64,000 nt of DNA from an uncultured Selenomonadales bacterium (GCA_946407015.1 CAMJML010000015.1:1-64000); one strand, 5' to 3'; shown: positions 25,101-33,825, numbered from the stretch's first letter. Program-made: numbers and translations. Notes: generated by a model not told the origin, from the sequence alone.

Positions 25101-27065
25101 TCATATTTTAAACTTACAAATATCATCTTTAAGTTTTTCCGCTTCTTTTAGTAACTTCTCGGCTTCTTGTGAAATAGTCAATACAGCAGACGTCTGTTGT
25201 TCGGTAGCTGCCGCCACTTCTTCCGATGCGGCAGCGCTTTTTTCTGCAATTGCGGCGATATCAGTAATTGCAATTAGAACATCATCAGACCGCTTGCTTA
25301 ACTGTTTTACTTCAGTAGCTGCGCATTGTACTTGCATAACAATGGCCTCCACCGCCTCTTTGATTTCAGCAAATGCCACTTTTGCCTTTTCAGCAACGTC
25401 ACGCTGTCCATTAACAAGCCCGGCTGCTTCCGCCATTTCCTGAACTGCGTTTTTAGTGTCGGACTGTATCTCGCGAACAAGCTCCGTTATCTTCCGGCTA
25501 GATGCCCCCGACTGCTCAGCCAGCTTGCGAACCTCCTCGGCCACTACGGCAAATCCCTTTCCCTGCTCACCGGCACGAGCTGCTTCGATGGCTGCATTTA
25601 ATGCTAATAAATTGGTTTGGCCCGCAATACCACTGATAACTTCTACAATCTCTCCAATGACTTTGGACTTGCTATCTAGCAGAGTAATTGCCTGCCCTAC
25701 ATTCCCAACGGCCCGGATGCTATCTTCCATAAGACTAAACTGAGTCGTTATTGCTCCCATACCGTTTGCGACTGCGATATTAACATGATCGGTACAGCTA
25801 GCTGTTAAATCGACATTTTTATTAATTGCTTCCACCGCTTTACTCACTTCGGCAACCATTAATGCTCCTGTTTGCATAGACTGTGCCTGATCGGCAGAAC
25901 CTTGTGCCAGATCAGAAATGGTAGTAACAATTTGTTCAGAAACATTCCCCGCTTTGTCAGCAGACTGCTGCATGGCCTGAGCGGCTGTTTTCACCTGTAA
26001 AGCAGAAAGGTTAATACTCTGGATCAATAGACGGAGGCCATCTCCCATCTTGTTAAACGCCCCACTCAGCTTAGCAATTTCGTCCTTACCACTCGCGTCA
26101 GCCTTAACAACCAGATTGCCATGCGCCATCTGTTCCGCATTCACCGTTAGCTGGTGGATGGGTCCTGTAATACAGCGGGCAAAGAACCAGGCAAATGCTG
26201 CGATACCAATTATGCTCACTATATCGACAATAATAAACCGCCAGCGTAAGCCGGCAAGGCCAGCATAAGCGTCCTTTTCATCGATGTTAATAGCCATAAC
26301 CCAGCCAGTTGTTGGAATCTTGCGGAATACTAACAGTTTGTCGGAACCTTGGGACTTGTAGCATATCTGTCCGTTATCCAAAGCAAACATAGTTTTAACC
26401 GCATCTTTAATTTCCTGATTCTCGTACAGATTGGTGGTTAACAGTTTCGTGTCAGGATGTGCCAATACAATACCATTGCGGTCAATTACAAAAGCATAGC
26501 CTTTACCGTTTACACTAATCCCTTTGATCGTCTCGGCCAGCGTGGTCAAGAGAATGTCCTCACCGACCACACCTCGAACTTGGTTGCCCTGAATAAGCGG
26601 AAATGTGCCCGAAACAACGTATTGCTTAGTACCAGTATCTAAATATGGATCGGAAAAAACCAAACTTCTCGCTTGGACGGCTTGCTGATACCACGCCCTC
26701 GTTCTGGGATCAAATCCAGGCGGCGGAGCCTGTCCACTGCCGGTAATAAATCGACCATCCGCTAATCCAATATAAAGGTCAGTTAAATCCTGATCCTGTT
26801 TGTACACTTGTAAATGGGCTTGCACCACATTGGTTTCTCCAACTGAATTCTGAATGAGACCAACGGTAGTTGTAAGAATTTTTGCTTTGCCCTGTAGCCA
26901 TCCATCCATCTTTTCTATCCGGCCTTCCAGCAGCAGCGCCATCGCTTGGTTTATATCATTCACGACCTGGTTTTTCGCGTAATAATACCCCAAGAACGAT
27001 ACGGTAATCAGGGCAATGGCGGCAGCGGAGGCAAATCCGGTTATTAATTTGGTTTTCAAATTCAT
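25101..27065 (-). CDS. Methyl-accepting chemotaxis protein, dCache type, amino-acid motif
   Basis: A 654-residue chemoreceptor. TM1 is at about 9-29, a double Cache sensor at about 35-275, TM2 at about 277-297, then HAMP ([20 protein letters not shown]) and a cytoplasmic signalling hairpin with the conserved tip [20 protein letters not shown]. The sensor contains [11 protein letters not shown] and a later GVVGEDI. These resemble the R-WY...D constellation known for amino-acid-binding dCache domains. Its place between the amino-acid lyase and the porin fits sensing of the same nutrient. It lies after the porin terminator, so it needs its own promoter, which I could not identify. Confidence 0.92.
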   Translation of the reverse strand: MNLKTKLITGFASAAAIALITVSFLGYYYAKNQVVNDINQAMALLLEGRIEKMDGWLQGKAKILTTTVGLIQNSVGETNVVQAHLQVYKQDQDLTDLYIGLADGRFITGSGQAPPPGFDPRTRAWYQQAVQARSLVFSDPYLDTGTKQYVVSGTFPLIQGNQVRGVVGEDILLTTLAETIKGISVNGKGYAFVIDRNGIVLAHPDTKLLTTNLYENQEIKDAVKTMFALDNGQICYKSQGSDKLLVFRKIPTTGWVMAINIDEKDAYAGLAGLRWRFIIVDIVSIIGIAAFAWFFARCITGPIHQLTVNAEQMAHGNLVVKADASGKDEIAKLSGAFNKMGDGLRLLIQSINLSALQVKTAAQAMQQSADKAGNVSEQIVTTISDLAQGSADQAQSMQTGALMVAEVSKAVEAINKNVDLTASCTDHVNIAVANGMGAITTQFSLMEDSIRAVGNVGQAITLLDSKSKVIGEIVEVISGIAGQTNLLALNAAIEAARAGEQGKGFAVVAEEVRKLAEQSGASSRKITELVREIQSDTKNAVQEMAEAAGLVNGQRDVAEKAKVAFAEIKEAVEAIVMQVQCAATEVKQLSKRSDDVLIAITDIAAIAEKSAAASEEVAAATEQQTSAVLTISQEAEKLLKEAEKLKDDICKFKI

Positions 27066-27117
27066 AATTCTTCCCCTTTTTACAAACTGCCAGCTTATTC
27101 GGTCTAACAGGACTTAT

Positions 27118-27152
27118 AAAAAAACCTCCCGCCACTAGCGGAAGGCTTTTTT
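27118..27152 (-). terminator. Terminator of the porin gene
   Basis: On the minus strand GCCTTCCGC pairs with GCGGGAGG around TAGTG, flanked by AAAAAA and followed by TTTTTTT. Confidence 0.9.
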
Positions 27153-27156
27153 GAGG

Positions 27157-28188
27157 CTAGAAACTCCAGGATAAGCCGCTAACAAATTCTTTGTCATTAC
27201 CAGTATTGGTGGTTCCAGGTTCAAGAGCCTCAAGATCCATATAAATAGCGTGGAAGGATAAAGCCTTAGTAATACCATGATTGTATGCTAATGTGTATCC
27301 TTTGTAGCCAGCCGGCAGGTCTTTACCTTTAAAGGGGTAAGGGCCAGCGGCAATGCCACCATTCCATACATCAACGGAGTTTTCTTGAACGTGGTTGTAC
27401 TGAACAGTAAAGCTGTCTTTATTCCACTTGTAGGTGCCAGCTACGAAATAAGCACCGTTTTTGTTATCTTTGTCGGATTTAGCATATTCGGTGTTAAGAA
27501 TAAAGGAAGGACTAATGTTATAAGCCGCATTAAGAGCCCAATAGTTTACAGCTTCAGTGTCAGTTCCGGTATCCGGTTTCTTGTGGAGGTAGGCGAGGCC
27601 AGTGCTTAGATTTTTATCAACCTGAGTGGATAGATCGACGCCATACCATTTGTTGATCGGATTCACAAAATCAGGATAGTTTGAGCCATTCCCACCATAA
27701 ATACCCGAGGTATTCTTGCCACCAAAAGCGCGAACATTAAAATCACCTAGCTTCGTCGATGCAATTACACCGTCGAAGAAGTTGGTGGCCCCTGCAGCGT
27801 CACTGCCGATATCCAGCAAAGAACCAGCACCGACGGTTAAGGCTTGACGGCCAACGCTAAATTTCCAGTCGCCGGAATTTACCTTAATACCATACTGGTC
27901 AAATTCAGAGTCGCTCCTGGTTTCGGCTCCTAAGCCTTGATAATTGCGAACGCTGAAACGACCGAAGAATTTAGTATCCTTGTCTATCGTACCATCAAAG
28001 TTGACACGGGCGCGAAACTCGAAGAAGTCCTTCTCGAAATTATTTGCGGGATTGGTACTAATCTTGTCGTCAATCATACGGCCTTGGAGACGAAAGTCAC
28101 CACTGAAATTCACTGGTTCAGCCAGGCCTGTGCTAGCTACACCCAGCACAAATATCATGGTCAAACCCATTAGACATGATTTTTTCAC
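27157..28188 (-). CDS. Outer-membrane porin (diderm Firmicute type)
   Basis: A 343-residue beta-barrel protein. The signal peptide ends at STGLA-EPV near residue 23. After it, alternating amphipathic strands run through the whole length (FSGDFRLQGRM, FFEFRARVNFDG, KFFGRFSVRNY, WKFSVGRQALTVG and so on), ending FVSGLSWSF with the C-terminal Phe used for outer-membrane insertion. There is no SLH domain, unlike OmpM porins of the Negativicutes. The barrel implies an outer membrane. It lies between the chemoreceptor and the AroP-like permease and has its own sigma-54 promoter, so uptake of aromatic amino acids or peptides is a reasonable guess. Confidence 0.88.
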   Translation of the reverse strand: MKKSCLMGLTMIFVLGVASTGLAEPVNFSGDFRLQGRMIDDKISTNPANNFEKDFFEFRARVNFDGTIDKDTKFFGRFSVRNYQGLGAETRSDSEFDQYGIKVNSGDWKFSVGRQALTVGAGSLLDIGSDAAGATNFFDGVIASTKLGDFNVRAFGGKNTSGIYGGNGSNYPDFVNPINKWYGVDLSTQVDKNLSTGLAYLHKKPDTGTDTEAVNYWALNAAYNISPSFILNTEYAKSDKDNKNGAYFVAGTYKWNKDSFTVQYNHVQENSVDVWNGGIAAGPYPFKGKDLPAGYKGYTLAYNHGITKALSFHAIYMDLEALEPGTTNTGNDKEFVSGLSWSF

Positions 28189-28275
28189 CTAAATTGCTCC
28201 TCCTCGTTTTTTGAATTTGCTACCAAACTGTTAAAAGATCAGTTTCTTATATTTCCTCACCTAATAACAGCTTGT

Positions 28276-28359
28276 CTACAAGAAGCCGTACCATGCGACG
28301 GCAGCTAATGAAGCCACCCCCCCTTTCCCGCCACCCATGCCGACTTCATTGATGCTCAT
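28276..28359 (-). CDS. Candidate 27-residue peptide in the porin 5' leader
   Basis: Within the 250-base region between the sigma-54 promoter and the porin is a frame opening at ATG 28359, with AAAGGG just upstream, and closing at TAG 28276. It starts MSINEVGMGGGKGG and ends in a hydrophobic VASLAAVAWYGFL. The Trp-Tyr-Gly-Phe end is notable beside an aromatic amino-acid locus. It could be a leader peptide, a small membrane protein, or chance. No homologue is known to me. Confidence 0.4.
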   Translation of the reverse strand: MSINEVGMGGGKGGVASLAAVAWYGFL

Positions 28360-28440
28360 TTTTCCCTTTGTTTTATATCAAGAAAACTGTTGTCTTTCAT
28401 ACGAGTAGATAAGAGTAACATTTTGCTTTAATTGAAATAA

Positions 28441-28457
28441 TTGCAAATATCATGCCA
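28441..28457 (-). promoter_or_regulatory. Sigma-54 promoter of the porin gene
   Basis: On the minus strand TGGCATG-ATAT-TTGCA has the -24 GG and -12 GC ten bases apart. It is nearly identical to the promoter at 24961. The porin start is about 255 bases downstream. Confidence 0.88.
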
Positions 28458-28509
28458 AGCTATAATTTACAGAAAAGTAGCAATTCTCAATATTTTGATA
28501 AGTATTTGC

Positions 28510-28546
28510 GATAATTTTTCTTATCAATTTGAAAAGATAACTTTTC
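28510..28546. promoter_or_regulatory. 13-11-13 inverted repeat B, putative enhancer site
   Basis: GATAATTTTTCTT (28510-28522), an 11-base spacer, then AAGATAACTTTTC (28534-28546); the arms match at 10 of 13 positions. The centre is about 72 bases upstream of the porin -24 element. The spacer ATCAATTTGAA is close to that of repeat C (ACCAGTTTGAA). Confidence 0.65.
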
Positions 28547-28619
28547 AATCATACTTAAACTGAATACTAAATTTACTGATCTGTTGTTCAAACTTAAATC
28601 ATCAACATACCCACAAGAC

Positions 28620-28659
28620 AAAAAAAACAAAGGATACTTCCTAATGGAAATGTCCTTTG
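28620..28659 (-). terminator. Terminator of the permease gene
   Basis: On the minus strand CAAAGGACATTTCC pairs with GGAAGTATCCTTTG (two mismatches inside) and is followed by eight Ts. Confidence 0.85.
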
Positions 28660-28756
28660 CATTCGGTGTTACTCCCCGCCGACAATATCAATTGTAAAAA
28701 TTAAACAAACTTTCTAATTTATTGATAGTTTTCCATATAATCTGATAATTTTATAT

Positions 28757-28793
28757 GATAATATTTCTTACCAGTTTGAAAAGAAATATTATC
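28757..28793. promoter_or_regulatory. 13-11-13 inverted repeat C, putative enhancer site
   Basis: GATAATATTTCTT (28757-28769), an 11-base spacer, then its exact complement AAGAAATATTATC (28781-28793), ending four bases from the permease stop codon. It is about 320 bases upstream of the porin -24 element, still within enhancer range. No T tract follows. Confidence 0.65.
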
Positions 28794-28797
28794 GCCT

Positions 28798-30183
28798 CTA
28801 TTTATGAATCTCTGTGTTTGTTGTGTTATTCGCTGCATAGTTCTTTTTCACTTTAAAGCCCAGCCACAGGACAACTAGCCATAAAGGCATAATATACACC
28901 GACAATTTCATATCATCAATTTGAAGCATCAAACCCACAAGCATAATCATGAAAGCCAGACAGACATAATTGGAATATGGATGCCAAGGTACTTTAAACT
29001 CCAGCTTGTCCGCATCAGCACCTTTAGCGGCACGGAATTTAAGGTTAGCAATAATAATCACAACCCAACTAATGACTGCAGCCAGAACAGCCACCGCAAT
29101 TAAATACATAAAAACTTTACCAGGTACTAAATAATTTAGTACTACAGCAACTAGGGTACAAGCAGAGGAAGCAAGAACACCCGTTACCGGAACTCCTTTG
29201 CTATTTAATTTTGCAAAAATCTGAGGGGCATTACCTTGCTGCGCCAACCCGTACAGCATGCGGGCATTACTATAAATACCGCTATTGTAAACTGATAGAG
29301 CGGCCGTAAGAACAACCACATTCAAAATTGTCGCAGCGGCCGGAATACCCATTTTTGAAAAAATTTGCACAAAAGGACTTCCATCCAAACCAACTTTGTT
29401 CCAGGGATAAATAATCATCAGAACAGTTAATGCGCCTATATAAAAAATCAGAATTCGCCACATTACCTGATTAACAGCCTGAGCAATTGACTTTTTAGGG
29501 TTATCGGCTTCCCCTGCAGTAATCCCGATCAATTCAATGCCACCAAAGGAAAACATTACAATGACCAAAGAAAGCAGTAATCCCCATACCCCATTGGGCA
29601 TAAATCCGCCATGTATCCAAAGATTTTCAAAACCAATAGGAGTACCCCCTGTGCCTATTCCTGTAAAAATCATCGCAAGACCTAGAACAATCATGCCGAT
29701 GATAGCGACTACTTTGACAATTGCAAACCAGAATTCAAGTTCCCCATACATCTTCACTTCGATTAAGTTTAGTAAGGTGATTACTACCAAGAACACTAAA
29801 GCAGATACCCAATGAGGCACATCAGGCCACCAATAGTTGATATAAATTCCTATCGCCGTCAGTTCAGCCATACTAACAATAATGTAATTAAACCAATAGT
29901 TCCAGCCGGATAAAAAGCCTGGGAACTCTCCCCAGTATTTGTACGCATAATAACTGAAAGAACCAGAGACCGGCTCCTCAACTGCCATTTCACCGAGCAT
30001 TCGCATGATCATAAAGATGACGATTCCGCCGATGACGTACGAGAGCGTAATCGCTGGTCCCACTAATTGAATCGTTTGTGCTGAGCCATAAAACAAACCT
30101 GTACCGATTGCTCCCCCTAAAGCAATCATCTGGATATGCCGATTCTTCAACCCCCGCTGCATGCCATGATTGTCTGAATTCAT
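28798..30183 (-). CDS. AroP/PheP-like amino-acid permease (APC superfamily)
   Basis: A 461-residue, 12-helix proton-coupled permease of the amino acid transporter family. LKNRHIQMIALGGAIGTGLF, EPVSGSFSYYAYKYWG-FPGFLSGWNYW, FSFGGIELIGITAGEADNPKKS and ALSVYNSGIYSNARMLYGLA correspond closely to E. coli AroP as I remember it, so aromatic amino acids are the likely substrates. I start it at ATG 30183, eight bases after GGAG. A longer frame would overlap a perfect sigma-54 promoter. The gene lies directly downstream of the TyrR-like activator but has its own promoter, and ends in a terminator at 28620-28659. Confidence 0.9.
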   Translation of the reverse strand: MNSDNHGMQRGLKNRHIQMIALGGAIGTGLFYGSAQTIQLVGPAITLSYVIGGIVIFMIMRMLGEMAVEEPVSGSFSYYAYKYWGEFPGFLSGWNYWFNYIIVSMAELTAIGIYINYWWPDVPHWVSALVFLVVITLLNLIEVKMYGELEFWFAIVKVVAIIGMIVLGLAMIFTGIGTGGTPIGFENLWIHGGFMPNGVWGLLLSLVIVMFSFGGIELIGITAGEADNPKKSIAQAVNQVMWRILIFYIGALTVLMIIYPWNKVGLDGSPFVQIFSKMGIPAAATILNVVVLTAALSVYNSGIYSNARMLYGLAQQGNAPQIFAKLNSKGVPVTGVLASSACTLVAVVLNYLVPGKVFMYLIAVAVLAAVISWVVIIIANLKFRAAKGADADKLEFKVPWHPYSNYVCLAFMIMLVGLMLQIDDMKLSVYIMPLWLVVLWLGFKVKKNYAANNTTNTEIHK

Positions 30184-30234
30184 TCCTTTCGCTCCTCTCA
30201 CCTTTTTAATTTGGGAAGTAACTACTTGGATAAA

Positions 30235-30251
30235 TTGCAATTTCCGTGCCA
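30235..30251 (-). promoter_or_regulatory. Sigma-54 promoter of the permease gene
   Basis: On the minus strand TGGCACG-GAAA-TTGCA is a perfect -24/-12 element in the gap between the regulator stop (30268) and the permease ATG (30183). Confidence 0.92.
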
Positions 30252-30267
30252 GCAGCAAGAGTTTTTT

Positions 30268-31914
30268 TCAAATCTTATATTCATGCATTTTATTCAATAT
30301 CGTGGTATTGGATACTCCTAAGACTTGTCCAGCTAATCTGGAAGAAGGATATTTTTTTAAGACCCTGGTGAGCACTTCTTTTTCAACGCTTGCTACAATC
30401 TCTTTCAGCGGTGGCCAATCTCCTACTATCGGGATTTCGACATTCAATGTTTGTTGGTTCTTAGAAATATATCCAATATTCTTCGAGACAACAGGTTCAG
30501 TTATGTCCGCCCAAGTAGCAAGATGCTCGGGACTGATTTCCGCAGTATCGATTAAGTTGATCACCCGTTCCAGTGTATTTTCCAACTGTCGTACGTTGCC
30601 CGGCCATTTCTGCGCTACCAAAATGCCAACACTTTCTTTGACCAAATGAACTTCCGGTTTATCGATCTTGGCACAAATTTTTCGGATTAGATACTGGGCC
30701 AACAAGGGAATGTCCTCTTTCCGCTCCCGCAGAGGCGGGATCGTCAGAGGGATAACATTAAGTCTGTAATACACATCATCCCGGAATTCTCCTAAACGAA
30801 TCATTTCTTCTAAGTTACGGTGTGTGGCCGCTATAACGCGTACGTCTACACTAATATCTTTATGCCCGCCCACACAGCGGATAGTTCCTTCTTGTAAGAC
30901 ACGCAGGAGCCGCACTTGTAATCGCGGCGATATATCCCCTATCTCATCTAAAAACAAAGTGCCGCCGTTAGCCTGCTCAAAAAGCCCCTTCTTGCCACCT
31001 TTAGTAGCCCCTGTAAACGCCCCCTCTTCATACCCAAACAGTTCACTTTCCAACAAAGACTCTGTTAATGCCGCACAATTTACGGGAATCAAGGGCTTAT
31101 TGCGCCTTGCTCCTGCCGTATGAATGGCGGTGGCAAACAATTCTTTACCTGTACCGCTTTCTCCGCGCAATAAAACGGTAGAAGAATTTCTGGCTACTAT
31201 GCGTGCAGAAGCTATAAGCCGAGCCATCTGCTGGCTTTGATGGATAATATCGTCAAATGTTATGAGCTGGGATGATTTATTTGCCTGTAATATTACTTTT
31301 TCCACCTGTTGAAAGTCTTGAATGGTCGAAACAGCACCTATGATTTGCCCCTGATCATTTCGAATAGGGATATTGCTGGATAAAAACTGTAGAGTCCGTC
31401 CATTTCTTTTTATCTTTCGTTCTTTCAGTCTATAAACATGACCAAATCGCAATGTTTCGAGAATAGGAGGATCTTCACCCACTAACTCTTCAACTTTTAC
31501 ACCTAAAACGTCTTCTGACTTACAATGCAATATTTTACAGGCAACTTCATTAACATGCGATATGATGCCGTCTTTATTAATCGCCAAAACACCTTCACTA
31601 ACGGAATTAAGAATCGTCCGTAGTTCAATTTCCTTTTCCTGATAAGGCATCTGCGTACGAAATGAAACGGCTGTGATATGCTCTACCCGCGTGAGGTCAG
31701 CTACCAAATTTAACGCCTGCTCTTCAGTCTCACATTGGAACTGGATAACCATGCCGTGCTTGGGGATTACTTCCATGGCAATTTTATCTACGTTATGTTT
31801 TTCGGTAATCCGAAATATTTCATACCCTAATCCGGGGCAATTTACAAAATCAATTTGAATAATATACTCCAGCACCTTCCAACTCTCTCCTTTCATTTTG
31901 TAGTATGTGACCAT
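30268..31914 (-). CDS. TyrR-like sigma-54-dependent activator (ACT-PAS-AAA-HTH)
   Basis: A 548-residue enhancer-binding protein. The order is an ACT domain at about 10-80 (IIQIDFVNCPGLGYEIFRIT), PAS at about 90-190, and AAA+ at about 205-440. The AAA+ part has Walker A GESGTGKE, GAFTGA, GGTLFLDEIG, and WPGNVRQLENTLERV. A C-terminal TyrR-type helix-turn-helix follows (YPSSRLAGQVLGVSNTTILNK). E. coli TyrR shares this layout but lacks GAFTGA and uses sigma-70; here the motif is intact, so it should work with sigma-54. The ACT domain suggests aromatic amino-acid sensing. The start is uncertain: ATG 31914, 31896 or 31962, none with a good ribosome site. Confidence 0.9.
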   Translation of the reverse strand: MVTYYKMKGESWKVLEYIIQIDFVNCPGLGYEIFRITEKHNVDKIAMEVIPKHGMVIQFQCETEEQALNLVADLTRVEHITAVSFRTQMPYQEKEIELRTILNSVSEGVLAINKDGIISHVNEVACKILHCKSEDVLGVKVEELVGEDPPILETLRFGHVYRLKERKIKRNGRTLQFLSSNIPIRNDQGQIIGAVSTIQDFQQVEKVILQANKSSQLITFDDIIHQSQQMARLIASARIVARNSSTVLLRGESGTGKELFATAIHTAGARRNKPLIPVNCAALTESLLESELFGYEEGAFTGATKGGKKGLFEQANGGTLFLDEIGDISPRLQVRLLRVLQEGTIRCVGGHKDISVDVRVIAATHRNLEEMIRLGEFRDDVYYRLNVIPLTIPPLRERKEDIPLLAQYLIRKICAKIDKPEVHLVKESVGILVAQKWPGNVRQLENTLERVINLIDTAEISPEHLATWADITEPVVSKNIGYISKNQQTLNVEIPIVGDWPPLKEIVASVEKEVLTRVLKKYPSSRLAGQVLGVSNTTILNKMHEYKI

Positions 31915-31996
31915 TTTATTTTCTGATATCGCCTTACGCCAGCCATTACACCAGTCAATCATAGTTGGAGTAATAGCTGGGGTAAATTATAAGTAA

Positions 31997-32012
31997 TGCA
32001 TATTTCATGCCA
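31997..32012 (-). promoter_or_regulatory. Probable sigma-54 promoter of the TyrR-like gene
   Basis: On the minus strand TGGCATG-AAAT-ATGCA has GG and GC ten bases apart but ATGC instead of TTGC at -12. It suggests autoregulation of the activator. Confidence 0.65.
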
Positions 32013-32272
32013 ACCTGACCGTTCTTTTCGTTATTCATTCTAACTCAAATTATCTAATAATAAAACCGCAAAATTTAATCTTACTTTTTATTAAGTTCGT
32101 CCAATTTTATAGGTTTACTTTTCTTACTTTAGTAGTCGCTTGCAATCTTTCGCTGTTCGCCGCTCTAGGGGCGCAGTGTCATTCAAAATGCGTAAACATT
32201 GAATTGTTCCTGCCCCAAGCCAAAACTTACTGCTTTCATGATGAGGGAGCTTATAACTATACTCTTATTAGT

Positions 32273-32333
32273 AAAAAGAAGGTGAGCCGGGTAAAGTGGT
32301 TGAAAACCACCTCACCCGGCTCACCTTCTTTTT
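32273..32333. terminator. Strong bidirectional terminator
   Basis: AAAAAGAAGGTGAGCCGGGT (32273-32292) pairs perfectly with 32314-32333, with a second GTGGTT/ACCAC helix inside. It lies just downstream of the Y-family polymerase gene and separates it from the sigma-54 locus. Confidence 0.95.
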
Positions 32334-32349
32334 TATTTGCCTCTTTACA

Positions 32350-33627
32350 TTATTCACTTTTCCCCTTATGTCCGCCCACATAATCTGCCCGTTCAAGGAA
32401 GGTCCCACCCGCCATCGACCCAGCATAAAAAATTGCTTTTTTGCCAAATCGCGCCCGAAGATCATCGACTACTCTGTCCATGGCATGCTTCTTGTCTTCT
32501 CCTTCAAAAAACAGTTCCAACTGCTCCTGTTTTTGTGACACGATTTTCCCAGCAGTAATATTTACCGATCGTACCGGTTCACCCTGCCAACGCTTAATAA
32601 ATTCCCGGCGTGCCGCTTCACTGATGATATCTGTTGAGTGTTCCGGGCGAACTAGCTTAATTCGTGCAGTAAAACCCATATGTAAATTTCTATCCGAGTA
32701 TCCTATTCCCAAATATATCTCTTGGCATTTTTCCTGGTGCTTACGTAGTCTGGCGCATACATCTCCCACCATTTCCTTGATGATCATGAGAATTTCTGCT
32801 TTTACATCATAATCCCGCATCAATATCTGGTTCTTACTATAGGATTTGCTTTTCGGTCGTTTCTTCTGGCTAATGATGCTAGCATCCAAGCCCCAGGCGT
32901 GGTAATATAACTGCAACCCCATTACGCCTAGCGTTTTCTGCAACCGCACTGGGTTGGCGCGAGCCAGCCCCTCAATTGTATAAATACCCATTCGCTTGAG
33001 TTTCTGATCGTATCCTCTGGATATGCCCCAAAACGCAGTCATCGGCTGTATTTTCCATACCGTTTCCGGTACCATCTCATACGTCCACTTTGCAACCCAT
33101 GGCGGACGCTTTTTAGCTTCATGATCCAGTGCCAGTTTTGCTAAAAGCGGATTATCGCCAATTCCTATAGTTACAATAAGACCTAACTCGTCCTTCACCA
33201 TCTTTAAGATAGCTTCCGCAATCGCCTCTGCGGATCCAAACAAATTGTGCGATGCGGTAACATCCAGCATGGACTCATCAATGCTATAGACGTGTAGATC
33301 TTCATCTGTTACGAATCGGCGGAATATGTTCTGTATCGCCTGGTTCATATTGATATACAGCGCCATATTTGGCTCTACTACTATAATTGGGGAACACTTG
33401 GGAATTTCAAAGAGGCGATTTCCGGTCTTGATATGATATTCCGACTTAACCCTCGGGCTGCTGGCCAATACGATCGCACCGCTTCTTCTTACATCCGATA
33501 CCACAACAATATAGGCTTCTAGCGGGTCGATCCCCCGCTGAACCGCCTCTACGGATGCAAAGAATGCTTTTACATCGATGCACAATACGCTCCTGCAGGG
33601 AAAACGAGAAAAATCAACGAGCCCCAT
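32350..33627 (-). CDS. Y-family DNA polymerase (UvrX/UmuC-like)
   Basis: A 425-residue translesion polymerase. SVLCIDVKAFFASVEAVQRG holds the first catalytic Asp, and VYSIDESMLDVT the SxDE acidic pair. VTIGIGDNPLLAKLALDHEAKK and FWGISRGYDQKLKRMGIYTI are the finger and HhH parts, followed by a little-finger domain. The wording is closest to the UvrX/YqjW group of Firmicutes rather than DinB. It is translated with a small upstream gene (14-base overlap), and the pair has a promoter carrying a DinR/LexA box, so it should be DNA-damage induced. No phage genes are nearby, although UvrX relatives occur on prophages. Confidence 0.9.
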   Translation of the reverse strand: MGLVDFSRFPCRSVLCIDVKAFFASVEAVQRGIDPLEAYIVVVSDVRRSGAIVLASSPRVKSEYHIKTGNRLFEIPKCSPIIVVEPNMALYINMNQAIQNIFRRFVTDEDLHVYSIDESMLDVTASHNLFGSAEAIAEAILKMVKDELGLIVTIGIGDNPLLAKLALDHEAKKRPPWVAKWTYEMVPETVWKIQPMTAFWGISRGYDQKLKRMGIYTIEGLARANPVRLQKTLGVMGLQLYYHAWGLDASIISQKKRPKSKSYSKNQILMRDYDVKAEILMIIKEMVGDVCARLRKHQEKCQEIYLGIGYSDRNLHMGFTARIKLVRPEHSTDIISEAARREFIKRWQGEPVRSVNITAGKIVSQKQEQLELFFEGEDKKHAMDRVVDDLRARFGKKAIFYAGSMAGGTFLERADYVGGHKGKSE

Positions 33628-33775
33628 CGCTTTTGCCTTCTTTCTCTTTCATCTGCTCGTTGTGTTCAGACAGAAGCATTCCCGTCCACTTGACCATACA
33701 CCGGTCAACGTAAACTATCCGAGTCATCTGCTGGTAAATAGGGATACTCAGTAAATCTATCGTATGTTCGCTCAT
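33614..33775 (-). CDS. Small protein coupled to the Y-family polymerase
   Basis: A 53-residue protein (MSEHTIDLLSIPIYQQMTRI...) whose 3' end overlaps the polymerase start by 14 bases, indicating translational coupling. In Firmicutes the uvrX-type genes are often paired with a small YolD-like gene. The length is only half that of YolD and the resemblance is weak, so the family is not assigned. GGAGG lies nine bases before the ATG. It is the first gene behind the SOS promoter. Confidence 0.65.
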   Translation of the reverse strand: MSEHTIDLLSIPIYQQMTRIVYVDRCMVKWTGMLLSEHNEQMKEKEGKSDGAR

Positions 33776-33796
33776 CACTATCCGCCTCCATACTAC

Positions 33797-33825
33797 ATAA
33801 TACCAGAACATATGTTCTGTGTAAA
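33797..33825 (-). promoter_or_regulatory. SOS promoter with DinR/LexA box
   Basis: On the minus strand there is a -35 TTTACA (33820-33825), a 17-base spacer and a -10 TATTAT (33797-33802). The spacer is a 16-base palindrome CAGAACATATGTTCTG (33804-33819) that contains the DinR core GAAC-N4-GTTC. A repressor bound here would block the promoter. Confidence 0.9.

Noticed and set aside
32013-32060. Degenerate 13-11-13 repeat upstream of the activator gene
   Set aside because: One arm matches at 10 of 13 but the other at only about half, so I cannot separate it from chance in this AT-rich stretch.
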